Shown: positions 24,887 to 32,380 of the stretch, in pieces
Layout of the letters: every line of letters begins with the position of its first letter
Position numbering within the stretch: position 1 is the first letter of the stretch
Source: Actinosynnema sp042752395
GTDB taxonomy: Bacteria; Actinomycetota; Actinomycetes; Mycobacteriales; Pseudonocardiaceae
DNA length: 64,000 nt
Direction of reading: 5' to 3'
Assembly: GCF_042752395.1 (NCBI RefSeq)
Contig: NZ_JBHYXZ010000013.1
Span: forward strand, 1-64,000
Position numbers and translations under genes: made by a program
Notes under the pieces: model-generated
What the model was told of the DNA's origin: nothing
The model's input: only the letters and a program-made list of their open reading frames with translations
Database searches by the model: none

Positions 24887-26553
24887 CCTTCGCCGTCCCG
24901 GCCGCCTCCGCGTTTGGGGTCGCCCTTCTTGTCGCCGTGGCCCTTGCCCTTGTCGTCGTCGTCCTCGTCGATGCGTTGGGAGGACACGACTTCCTCGGAG
25001 TCGATCAGCGGGGTGCCGTCCTGCACGACCAGCCGCAGCCGGCGTGACTCGCGGACCCGGCCCTCCCGCCCGGTGTAGTCGAGGCCGACGGTGACGGTGC
25101 CGTCGCCGGACGCGGTGGGCGGGGAGCTGACGGTGAGGTCCTTGACGTCCCGCCAGGACTTGTCGTACTGGCGGCGGTCCTGCGCGCGGAGGCCGGGGCC
25201 CAGCCGTTCCCACGCCTGTGCGGTGTTCCTGGGCAGCAGGGCGTAGTACTCGGCCACCGCCTGTTCCAGCCGGGCGGGGGAGGGGGTCGGCGGCGCGCTG
25301 CTCGGCGGCGGGGTCGCCGAGCCGGTCGTGGCGTCGGGTGACCGGTCGTCGGCCGTGAGCGCGATCGCCGCGAGCACCAGCCCGACGACCGCCGCCGCCG
25401 CGACCGCGATCACCCCCACCCGTCCGCGCTTCGACGGCGGGGGAGTGAGGGCGGCCGGGTGTGCGAGCGCGGTGCGGGGCGGCGCTGTCGGCGGTGGCGC
25501 GGGGTACGCGTCCGCCGGGTGCGGGGCCAGGGCGGTGCCGTGGGGGCCGGTGTGGTGCGGGACGGGGGCGGCGGCAGGCGGGCCGGTGTGGTGCGGGGCG
25601 GAGGCGGTGTCGTGCGGGCCGGCGTGGTGCCCTGCCGGGAAGTCCCGGTGCGGTCCGGTGCCGTGCGGCGCGGGCGGTGGCGGGGTGTCGGCCGGGTGCA
25701 GGTCGAGCCTCGTCGCGGTGGGCCTGGAGGGTGCCGCGGCGGCGGGCCCGGTCGTGGCGAGGGCGCGGAGGCGGTCGGCGACCACCGCCATGGTCGGCCG
25801 GCTCGTCGGGTCCGTGCGCAGCAGCTCCAGCAGCACGCCGGTCAACGGTCCCGCCTGCGCCGGCGGCGCGAAGCGGCCCGCGGCGACGGCGTGCAGCAGC
25901 GCGATCGCGTTGTCCCCGTCCCCGAACGGCGGCCGCCCCTCCACCGCCGCGTACAGCGTGGCCCCGAGCGCGAACACGTCCGACGCGGGCCCCGGCTCAC
26001 CGCCGCGCGCCACCTCCGGCGAGAGGAACGCGGGCGTCCCGGCCAGCAGTCCGGTGCGGGTGACCGTGACGTCGCCGACGGCGCGGGCGATGCCGAAGTC
26101 GGTGATCTTCGCGGTGCCGTCGTCGGTCAGCAGCACGTTGCCCGGCTTGACGTCCCGGTGCACGATCCCCGCCGCGTGCGCCGCCGCCAGCGCGCCGGCC
26201 ACCTGCGCCCCGACGGCCACCGCCTCCGCCGCCGGCACCGGGCCGCGCGCGATCCGGTCGGCCAGGGTCCGGGCGGGCAGGTACTCCATGACGAGCACCG
26301 GCCGGCCGTCCTCCTCCACGACGTCGTGCACGGTCACCGCGTTCGGGTGCTGCAACCGGGCCGCGATGCGCGCTTCCCGCGCCGCCCGGCCGATCGCCTC
26401 GACCGGGTCCACGCCGTCGGGCACCACGAGCTGCTTGAGCGCCACCACGCGGTCGAGCCGCTCGTCCCACGCCTGCCACACCACGCCCATGGCGCCGGCC
26501 CCGACCCGTGCGCGCAGCCGGTACCGACCGGCCACCAGGTGCCCCGCGTCCAC
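24883..26553 (-). CDS. transmembrane Ser/Thr protein kinase (Pkn type)
   Basis: A 556-residue receptor-like kinase. The kinase domain (about 8-265) has the Gly loop VGAGAMGVV, the ATP Lys40 (VALKQL), HRDVKPGN (132-139) and DFG (152-154). A long Pro/His-rich juxtamembrane linker follows, with repeats of HHTGP and related units (about 290-365). One TM helix (VGVIAVAAAAVVGLVLAAIAL) leads to an extracellular domain of about 130 residues and a charged, Asp/Lys-rich tail. The extracellular part is not PASTA; it resembles small NTF2-like domains (EQAVAEYYALLPRNTAQAWE). The kinase could phosphorylate the nearby regulatory proteins, though the STAS protein lacks the usual site. Confidence 0.9.
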   Translation of the reverse strand: MDAGHLVAGRYRLRARVGAGAMGVVWQAWDERLDRVVALKQLVVPDGVDPVEAIGRAAREARIAARLQHPNAVTVHDVVEEDGRPVLVMEYLPARTLADRIARGPVPAAEAVAVGAQVAGALAAAHAAGIVHRDVKPGNVLLTDDGTAKITDFGIARAVGDVTVTRTGLLAGTPAFLSPEVARGGEPGPASDVFALGATLYAAVEGRPPFGDGDNAIALLHAVAAGRFAPPAQAGPLTGVLLELLRTDPTSRPTMAVVADRLRALATTGPAAAAPSRPTATRLDLHPADTPPPPAPHGTGPHRDFPAGHHAGPHDTASAPHHTGPPAAAPVPHHTGPHGTALAPHPADAYPAPPPTAPPRTALAHPAALTPPPSKRGRVGVIAVAAAAVVGLVLAAIALTADDRSPDATTGSATPPPSSAPPTPSPARLEQAVAEYYALLPRNTAQAWERLGPGLRAQDRRQYDKSWRDVKDLTVSSPPTASGDGTVTVGLDYTGREGRVRESRRLRLVVQDGTPLIDSEEVVSSQRIDEDDDDKGKGHGDKKGDPKRGGGRDGEG

Positions 26554-26581
26554 CGCCGACGCCTTGCCCGCCCGGCGGCCG

Positions 26582-26926
26582 TCAGCCGCGCGCCGGGTCG
26601 GGCACCCGGGCGACCAGTTCCTCCGGCGCGGTGAGCCGCCACGCCTCGAAGACCAGCTCGGCCAGCTCGTCGGCCTCGATGCCCGCCAGCCGCACGACGA
26701 CCCACCCGAACCCGCCGGAGGTGAACTGCTCCTCGAAGACGTCCGGCCGTTCGGCCACCAACGCCTGCTGCTCCGACAGCAGCTGCTTCAACCCCACCGT
26801 CTGCGTGCGCGGCCAGTAGTAGCCGAACTTCCTGCCCCGCACGCCGAACGAGCTGTGCCGCTCGCCCTCGGAACGCTCGACGTCGACGAGCCCGTTCACG
26901 ATCCGCATGAACTGCTCACTGCTCAC
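26582..26926 (-). CDS. MmcQ/YjbR-family protein
   Basis: A 114-residue protein of the MmcQ/YjbR double-wing fold (FMRIVNGLVDVE, FGVRGRKFGYYW, FGWVVVRLAGIEADELAELV). The family is common, often annotated as DNA-binding, and has no firm biochemical role. GTG 26926 is preferred because the fold begins at SSEQFMRIV and a GGGGG lies upstream; GTG 26944 is an alternative. It sits 28 bp beyond the kinase start on the same strand, so it may be in the kinase operon. Confidence 0.75.
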   Translation of the reverse strand: MSSEQFMRIVNGLVDVERSEGERHSSFGVRGRKFGYYWPRTQTVGLKQLLSEQQALVAERPDVFEEQFTSGGFGWVVVRLAGIEADELAELVFEAWRLTAPEELVARVPDPARG

Positions 26927-26975
26927 TGCCACCGCGGCCCCCACAGAAGTCTCGGCCGCACAGTCTAGTTCTCAC

Positions 26976-27029
26976 CCCTCGGCGGCACGGACCCGAGGGA
27001 ACCCCGAGGGAACACCGTGCCGCCGAGGG
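26976..27029. terminator. strong 15-bp stem-loop after the flavoprotein gene
   Basis: CCCTCGGCGGCACGG (26976-26990) pairs perfectly with CCGTGCCGCCGAGGG (27015-27029). The 24-nt loop holds two copies of CCCGAGGGAAC-like sequence. It abuts the stop codon of the ArsO-like gene and insulates it from the MmcQ/kinase operon. Confidence 0.75.
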
Positions 27030-28355
27030 TCACACCGCGCGGGTTCGACGCCGGGCCTCCGGCGCGGTGAGCGTCAGATCCGCGACGCGCGGCACGCCGC
27101 AGCAGCCGCCCGGGGACGCCTCGGGCCCGCCGTCGAAGACTCCGGAGCCGCCGCAGACCCCGGTCTCGGGCAGCGTGAGTTCCGGGCGCGCCGCGGCGTC
27201 GTGGTCGCCGGCGATCTCCGCGACGACGCTGCGGACCTGTTCGTACCCGGTCAGGGCGAGGAAGGTGGGCGCGCGGCCGTAGCTCTTCATGCCGACCAGG
27301 TACACGCCGGGCTCGGGCTGGCGCAGCTCGCGCGCGCCGTGCGGGCGGACCGTGCCGCACGAGTGCGCGTTCGGGTCGATCAGCGGCGCCAGCGCCGTCG
27401 GGGCCTGGAGCACCGGGTCCAGGTCGAGCCGCACCTCGGACAGCCACGAGTGGTCCGGGCGGAACCCGGTCAGCGCCACCACCTCGTCCACCGGGTCGAG
27501 GCGCCGCCCGTGCCCGGACACCAGGACCAGGCGGTCCCCGGCGCGCTCGACGGCCGCGGTGCGGAACCCGGTGACGACCTCGACGTGCCCCGCCGCGACC
27601 GCGGCCCTCGCCCTCGCCCCCAACGCGCCGCGGGCGGGCAGCTGGTCGGCGTCGCCGCCGCCGAAGGCGTTGCCGACCGCGCCGCGGCGCAGCAGCCAGG
27701 TCACGTGCGTGCCGGGGCGCCGGTCGGCCAGGTCGGCGAGCGCCACGAGGGCGGTCAGCGCGGAGTGCCCGCTGCCCGCCACGGCGACGCGCCGGCCCGC
27801 GTACCGGTCCCGTTCGCCGACGACGTCCGGCACGCGGTAGCCGATCCGGTCCGCCGCCTCCCGCTCGCCGACGGCCGGCAGCCCGTCGCCGCCCAGCGGG
27901 TTCGGTCCGCCCCAGGTGCCGGACGCGTCCACCACGGCCCGCGCGGTGATCCGCCCGCCGCCCTCGACGTGCACGGTCAGCGGTTCGCGGTCCCGCCCCT
28001 CGTCCACGACCCGGTCACGGCCCCGGCGGGCCACCCCGACCACGCGGGCGTTCAGCCGGACGTGGTCGCCCACCGCGTCGGCCAGCGGCCCCAGGTACGC
28101 CGACGCCCACTCCTCGCCGGTCGGGTAGCCGTCGGGCGCGCGCCAGCCGGTCGGCTCCAGCAGCCGCCGCGCGGCGGGGTCCACCAGCTCGGACCACGGC
28201 GAGAACAGGCGCACGTGCCGCCACTGCGCCACGGCCGCGCCCGCCCGCGCGCCGGCTTCCAGCACCAACGGCCGCAGGCCGCGTTCCAGCAGGTGTGCCG
28301 CCGCGGCCAAGCCGACCGGACCCGCGCCCACCACGACCACCGGGAACTCGTCCAC
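27030..28355 (-). CDS. flavin-dependent NAD(P)-binding oxidoreductase, ArsO-like
   Basis: A two-dinucleotide-fold flavoprotein (441 residues from GTG 28355, which has AGAGGG 6 bp upstream; GTG 28358 is adjacent). FAD motif VVVGAGPVGLAAAAHLL, NADP motif VAVAGSGHSALTALV, and ATG-like motif VALTGFRPD. The C-terminus has a cysteine cluster (CGGSG, then GGCCGVP), a feature I associate with the ArsO flavoproteins of actinobacterial arsenic islands. It is divergent from an ArsR-acetyltransferase fusion, which supports an arsenic or organoarsenical role. No arsB/acr3 or arsC is nearby, so the assignment is context-based. Its substrate is unknown. Confidence 0.7.
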   Translation of the reverse strand: MDEFPVVVVGAGPVGLAAAAHLLERGLRPLVLEAGARAGAAVAQWRHVRLFSPWSELVDPAARRLLEPTGWRAPDGYPTGEEWASAYLGPLADAVGDHVRLNARVVGVARRGRDRVVDEGRDREPLTVHVEGGGRITARAVVDASGTWGGPNPLGGDGLPAVGEREAADRIGYRVPDVVGERDRYAGRRVAVAGSGHSALTALVALADLADRRPGTHVTWLLRRGAVGNAFGGGDADQLPARGALGARARAAVAAGHVEVVTGFRTAAVERAGDRLVLVSGHGRRLDPVDEVVALTGFRPDHSWLSEVRLDLDPVLQAPTALAPLIDPNAHSCGTVRPHGARELRQPEPGVYLVGMKSYGRAPTFLALTGYEQVRSVVAEIAGDHDAAARPELTLPETGVCGGSGVFDGGPEASPGGCCGVPRVADLTLTAPEARRRTRAV

Positions 28356-28370
28356 CACGATCCCTCTTTC

Positions 28371-28447
28371 ATCGGTGTTTCTCGATTGAACGAAGCGCAA
28401 TTTATCGAAGGGCGTAGATGAAAGCAACCATCGGTGTCGGTCGATAG
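28371..28447. promoter_or_regulatory. putative ArsR operator: direct repeats
   Basis: ATCGGTGTTTCTCGATTG (28371-28388) and ATCGGTGTCGGTCGATAG (28430-28447) share ATCGGTGTNNNTCGAT and lie between the divergent flavoprotein and ArsR-GNAT starts, one near each gene. TCGAT/ATCGA at 28382-28386 and 28404-28408 also form a dyad. Confidence 0.55.
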
Positions 28448-28456
28448 ACTGGGGTC

Positions 28457-29293
28457 ATGACGACGACGCTGCCCGCCGTGGGCCTGGCCGCCGAGGACGC
28501 CACCACCTACGCCGAGTGGTTCGCCTGCCTGGCCGACCCCACCCGCGTGCGCCTCCTGCACACCGTGGCGACCCACGCCGGCGAGATCACCGTGGGCGCG
28601 CTCACCGAGGCCGTCGGCATCAGCCAGTCCACCTGCTCCCACCACCTGCGCAAGCTCGCCGACGTCGGCTTCGTCCGGCTGCGCAAGGAGGGCACCGCGA
28701 CGCTCGTCTCGGTCAACCCCGCCTGCTGCACCGGACTGCCGCACGCCGCCGACGCCGTCATGGGCACGATCGTCACCCGCCCGTGCTGCCCGGTCGACCT
28801 GCCCGCGGACGTCGCCGTGCGCGCCATGACCGACGCCGACTGGACCGACGTGCGGCGCGTCTACGCCGAGGGCATCGCCACCGGCAACGCCACCTTCGAG
28901 ACCGAGCCGCCCTCCCGGCGCACGCTGGAGGCCAAGTGGCTGCCCGACCACCGCTGGGTCGCCGAGGTCGACGGCCGCGTCGCCGGGTGGACCGCCGCCA
29001 CGCCGGTCTCCACCCGCGAGTGCTACTCCGGCGTCGCGGAGACCTCCGTCTACGTGGGGGAGGGGTTCCGGGGACGGGGCGTGGGCAAGGCGTTGCTGCA
29101 CCGGCAGGTCACCGCGGCCGACGCGGGCGGGCTGTGGACGTTGCAGACGGCGATCTTCCCGGAGAACCGGGCGAGCATCGCCCTGCACCACTCGGCGGGC
29201 TACCGCACGGTCGGCGTCCGCGAGCGCATCGCCCGGCACCACGGCGTGTGGCGCGACACCGTCCTGCTCGAACGCCGCACGACCGCCGCCTGA
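28457..29293 (+). CDS. ArsR repressor fused to ArsN/PAT-like GNAT acetyltransferase (copy 1, Cys-rich)
   Basis: A 278-residue fusion. Residues 15-90 are an ArsR winged helix (WFACLADPTRVRLLH, recognition helix QSTCSHHLRKL). Vicinal cysteines Cys90-Cys91 (NPACCTG) and Cys110-Cys111 (RPCCPV) follow, positions suited to As(III) binding as in C-terminal-cysteine ArsR proteins. Residues 118-275 are a GNAT of the phosphinothricin/arsinothricin N-acetyltransferase group (ATFETEPPS, AETSVYV, RGRGVGKALL, GVWRDTVLLER). One protein would thus sense a metalloid and acetylate an amino-acid toxin. It is divergent from the ArsO-like gene. A paralogue with 70%-like identity by eye lies at 39389. Confidence 0.85.
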   Translation: MTTTLPAVGLAAEDATTYAEWFACLADPTRVRLLHTVATHAGEITVGALTEAVGISQSTCSHHLRKLADVGFVRLRKEGTATLVSVNPACCTGLPHAADAVMGTIVTRPCCPVDLPADVAVRAMTDADWTDVRRVYAEGIATGNATFETEPPSRRTLEAKWLPDHRWVAEVDGRVAGWTAATPVSTRECYSGVAETSVYVGEGFRGRGVGKALLHRQVTAADAGGLWTLQTAIFPENRASIALHHSAGYRTVGVRERIARHHGVWRDTVLLERRTTAA

Positions 29294-29430
29294 CGCCCGG
29301 GTCCGTCCACAGGGGACGGTCGCCCGGCCCGGGGCGGCCCCCGGCGTGATCGGCGGCGGAGCGGCGCGGGGTGCCACCCGAACAGGTGACCGGCGGGCGG
29401 AGGCCGGGCGCGCGGCCTAGCGTGGCCGCC

Positions 29431-30687
29431 GTGTCGGTGCGGCTGAGCGAGTCGATCATCACGTTGGTGCTGTTCGCGCTGCTGGTGCCGGTGGCGGTGC
29501 TGCCGTGGGTGCACCGGCAGTACCGCCGCTACGGCCAACTGCGCGGCTGGTCCGCGGTCGTGGCGGCGGGCGGCGCGCTGTACGCGTGCGGCCTGGTCGC
29601 GTTCACCCTGTTCCCGCTGCCGGACGTGACGGGCGGGTTCTGCACGGGCCGCGCGCTGCGCCACTACTGGCAGCTGCGGCCGTTCGCCTCGCTGGACGAC
29701 ATCGCCGCCGCCGGGCACTCGTTGACCAGCCCCGCGTTCCTCCAGGTGGCGCTCAACGTGGTGCTGTTCGTGCCGCTCGGATTCCTGCTCCGCTACCGGT
29801 TCCGGCGCGGCCTGCCGGCCTCGACCGCGCTCGGGCTGCTCGTGTCGCTCGCGGTGGAGGTCACCCAGGGCACGGCGGTGTTCGGCCTGTACCCCTGCCC
29901 GTACCGGATCGCGGACGTGGACGACCTGATCACCAACACGGCGGGCGCGGTCGTCGGGTGGCTGCTCGCGTGGTCGGTCGGGCGGCGGCTGCCCGCGGCG
30001 GTGCCGGAGCCGGTGGCCGACACCGGGCCGCCGGGCCTGGTCCGCCGCGGCCTGGCGTTCGCGGGCGACCTGCTCACCCTGGCCCTGGCCCAGTTCGCCT
30101 GCCGGGCGGTGCTCGTGCTGGTCGGCGAGGGCACTGGGACGCCCCGGCTCACGGACCTGGCGACCTCGGACTGGTTCGGCGCCGCGCTGGGCGTGCTGGT
30201 GCCGGTGGTGGCCGCGGTCGTGGTGCCGCTGCTGCGCCGGGACCGGGCGACGCCGGGCCAGATCACGTTCAACCTGGCCCTGGCCGACGCGCGCACGGGC
30301 GGGGTCGCGCCGGCCCGCGCGGTGCTGCTGCGGTTCGCCCTGTGGTGGCTGCCGGTGCTGCTGCTGATCTCGTCCGGCCACTCCGGCGTGGTGCTCGTCG
30401 TGGCGGTCGTGCTCGGCCTGGCGGCGCGCTCGCGCGGCGACCGGCGCAGCCTCCTCGGCCTGGTCTCCGGCACCGTCACGACCACCCGCCGCGCCGTCGA
30501 ACACCCGGGGTTCGCGAAGCCCTCGGCACCGTCGGAACTCCCGGTGCGCGAAGCCCTCGGCGCGGTCGGAGCCGCTGGTGCGCGAACACCTGGCGCGGTC
30601 AGAACGCCTGGTTCGCGAAGCCCTTCCGGGCCGCCGCGGACAGGAACGACTGCCACGCCGCGCTGCTGGTGTGCGGGTCGCCGGTGA
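29431..30687 (+). CDS. VanZ-like and RDD membrane-domain fusion protein
   Basis: A 418-residue integral membrane protein from GTG 29431. The VanZ-like part (about 1-190) has FTLFPLPD, LNVVLFVPLGFLL, SLAVEVTQG and DVDDLITNTAGAVVGW, the motifs of teicoplanin-resistance VanZ relatives. The RDD part (about 210-350) has the R at RRGLAFAGDLL and a GQITFNLALADARTG segment. Such fusions are frequent in actinomycetes; function is not established. The last 60 codons after TTTRRAVEHPG are built from a 34-bp tandem repeat shared with the convergent gene, so the original C-terminus probably lay near 30500. It overlaps the 3' end of the M15-like gene by 89 bp. Confidence 0.8.
   Translation: MSVRLSESIITLVLFALLVPVAVLPWVHRQYRRYGQLRGWSAVVAAGGALYACGLVAFTLFPLPDVTGGFCTGRALRHYWQLRPFASLDDIAAAGHSLTSPAFLQVALNVVLFVPLGFLLRYRFRRGLPASTALGLLVSLAVEVTQGTAVFGLYPCPYRIADVDDLITNTAGAVVGWLLAWSVGRRLPAAVPEPVADTGPPGLVRRGLAFAGDLLTLALAQFACRAVLVLVGEGTGTPRLTDLATSDWFGAALGVLVPVVAAVVVPLLRRDRATPGQITFNLALADARTGGVAPARAVLLRFALWWLPVLLLISSGHSGVVLVVAVVLGLAARSRGDRRSLLGLVSGTVTTTRRAVEHPGFAKPSAPSELPVREALGAVGAAGARTPGAVRTPGSRSPSGPPRTGTTATPRCWCAGRR
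30510..30630. repeat. 34-bp imperfect tandem repeat, 3.5 copies
   Basis: Units start at 30510, 30544, 30578 and 30611 (lengths 34, 34, 33 and partial), each beginning GT(T/G)CGCGAA and running through CCTCGGC or a variant. The last unit is the natural 3' end of the M15-like gene on the minus strand; the others extend the VanZ-RDD frame. It looks like local duplication of a gene end. Confidence 0.7.
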
Positions 30688-31258
30688 TGCCCAGCCGGGA
30701 CTTCGCGGTGGTGAACGCGCTGGTGGTCAGCGGACCCCAGATGCCGTCCACCGCGAGGCCCGAGCTCATGAAGTTGTTGCACAGCGCCTGCACGAACTTC
30801 GTGTCGCTCTCCGACCCGGTCACGCAGCGCACCGGCAGGCCGCCGAAGTCGCTGTGGATGTGGTCGGCGTGGTCGGCGTTGTACCAGCCGTCCAGCGCGA
30901 ACCGGAACCGCCGCCGGCACACCGCGTCCACCGCGAGGTAGCGGCGGCGCACGGCGAGCGTGCCGGACGCGTGGTCGCGGTCCAGCGGCGACGACACCTG
31001 CCCGCCGCTCCACCGGACGTGGTCGAGGTCCATCGCCGTGCCCGAGCCGTGCTCGCCCGGCTTGTTCACGTAGAAGCCCGCCGACACCAGGTACTGGATG
31101 CTGCCGTACGCCGACGACAACGACCGCAGGTCCCGGATCCACAGCACCAGGGAGTCGTAGAACGCCTGCGTGGCCTGCCAGTTCCGCAGCGTCGTGTTGC
31201 CGCGACCCGACCGCCAGTAGTAGACGGGCGTGCCGTCGATGCGCTGGAACGTGATCAT
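30599..31258 (-). CDS. M15-like (extensin/VanY-type) peptidase with peptidoglycan-binding-like domain
   Basis: A 219-residue protein. The metal-ligand pattern HGSGTAMDLDHV and DHADHIHSDF is that of the M15/extensin-like C-terminal fold, which cleaves peptidoglycan cross-links or D-Ala ends. Residues about 145-219 (FVQALCNNFMSSGLAVDGIW, GPLTTSAFTTAKSRLG) form a PG-binding-type helical domain. There is no signal peptide, which is unusual for a wall enzyme. The ATG at 31258 overlaps the stop of the Tat-exported propeller gene (ATGA), so the two are translationally coupled. Export could be by another route, or the product may be released on lysis. Confidence 0.75.
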   Translation of the reverse strand: MITFQRIDGTPVYYWRSGRGNTTLRNWQATQAFYDSLVLWIRDLRSLSSAYGSIQYLVSAGFYVNKPGEHGSGTAMDLDHVRWSGGQVSSPLDRDHASGTLAVRRRYLAVDAVCRRRFRFALDGWYNADHADHIHSDFGGLPVRCVTGSESDTKFVQALCNNFMSSGLAVDGIWGPLTTSAFTTAKSRLGITGDPHTSSAAWQSFLSAAARKGFANQAF

Positions 31259-32112
31259 CGGGCCACCTCCGCGGTGACGAGCCGGCCGCCGGCGAGCCAG
31301 CCGGTCCGGGAGCCCGCGACACCCAGCGCCTTCGCGTCCCGGGGCACGGCGGGGCTGGTCCGGTCGGCGTCCAGCACCCCGGTCAGCGGGGTGGCGTCGA
31401 CCACCTCGTTGCCGACCCAGTGCACGCGGCCGCCCACCGAGGCCAGGCCGCGCACGGCGACGCCGTCCAGGCGGGGCAGCGCGGTCCACGTGACGCCGTC
31501 GCGCGAGGTGTGCAGGACGGTGCCGGCGAGGTCGACGGCCGCCACGACCCACCCGTCGGCGGTCGCGGTGACGGCGGTCGCGGACAGGCCGTCGGTCCAC
31601 TCCAGACCGCGGACGGGCACGGTGTGCCAACCCGACGCGGTGCGACGGGCCGCGATGCGGACCACCGACGCGCGCTCGTGCTTGAGCACGGAGCCGAACG
31701 CCAGGCCGCCGCCGACCGCGGTGAACGCCGAGCGCACGCCGTGCAGCCGGCGCGCCTCGCGCCACCGCACGCCGTCGGCGGACTCCCAGATCGTGGCGGT
31801 CGGGTCGCCGCTCACCGCGCCGACGGCGTGGTAGGCGCCGCCGGAGCCGGTGACGTCCACCAGCTCCGCGCCGGCCAGGCCGTCGGTGATGCGGACCGAA
31901 CCGCGTTCGTCGGCCAGCACCCACCGGCCGTCCTGCTCGGTCATCATGGAGGGGGTGCCGTCGGGCGCGAGGAGCACGCCTGCGGCCTTGCGGGGGTTGT
32001 CGTCCGCCGCGGCGCCCGGTCCGGGGGCCGCGGCCGCCTGGTGGGCCGGTAGTGCGCCGGTGAGCGCCGCGGTCGCGGTCGCACCCAGCACGAACGTTCG
32101 CCGATCGAGCAC
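31255..32112 (-). CDS. Tat-exported beta-propeller-like protein
   Basis: A 285-residue protein from GTG 32112 with AAAGGA upstream. The twin-arginine signal is LDRRTFVLGATATAALTGAL, cleaved near HQAAAAPG. The mature part has repeated blades with the sialidase/photosystem-II-stability pattern (WESADGVRWREA, TSRDGVTWTALP) and Gly-Trp turns, so a WD/BNR-like propeller is likely. No enzyme motif was recognised. It is the first gene of a two-gene operon with the M15-like peptidase and may bind wall or glycan. Confidence 0.7.
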   Translation of the reverse strand: MLDRRTFVLGATATAALTGALPAHQAAAAPGPGAAADDNPRKAAGVLLAPDGTPSMMTEQDGRWVLADERGSVRITDGLAGAELVDVTGSGGAYHAVGAVSGDPTATIWESADGVRWREARRLHGVRSAFTAVGGGLAFGSVLKHERASVVRIAARRTASGWHTVPVRGLEWTDGLSATAVTATADGWVVAAVDLAGTVLHTSRDGVTWTALPRLDGVAVRGLASVGGRVHWVGNEVVDATPLTGVLDADRTSPAVPRDAKALGVAGSRTGWLAGGRLVTAEVAR

Positions 32113-32271
32113 GTCAGTCCTTTCGGGGGCAGGGGGAAGTGCTGACGTGGCACAGGGCCGGTTGGAACTTTTCCAACCCACAAAGTATGGGTGGCCGCGC
32201 CTTCCGGCAATGGCCCGTTCCGCCCAAAAACCGCGAAAACCCCGCCGGCGGGCCGGTGTACGATTCCCGGT

Positions 32272-32353
32272 GTTCGCGACTGGCGTGCCGAGGGTGGGAT
32301 CGACCACCGGGGAGCGTTGAGCCGAATCGCACCGCGCGCCTGGGTGCTCCGGC
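32272..32353 (+). ncRNA. ZTP (pfl) riboswitch upstream of glyA
   Basis: The sequence holds the hallmark pieces of the ZTP riboswitch in order: GACTGGCG (32278-32285), GGGTGGGAT (32292-32300), the pairing CCACCGGGGAGCG (32304-32316), and the 3' element CCGCGCGCCTGGGTGC (32332-32347), where CGCC pairs back to GGCG. It ends about 30 nt before the glyA start, whose GGAGG is at 32371-32375. ZTP accumulates when 10-formyl-THF is low; binding would raise glyA expression to restore one-carbon units. No U-rich terminator is present, so translational control is likely. Confidence 0.88.
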
Positions 32354-32380
32354 AGCGCCCCCGCGCGCGTGGAGGTCGTC

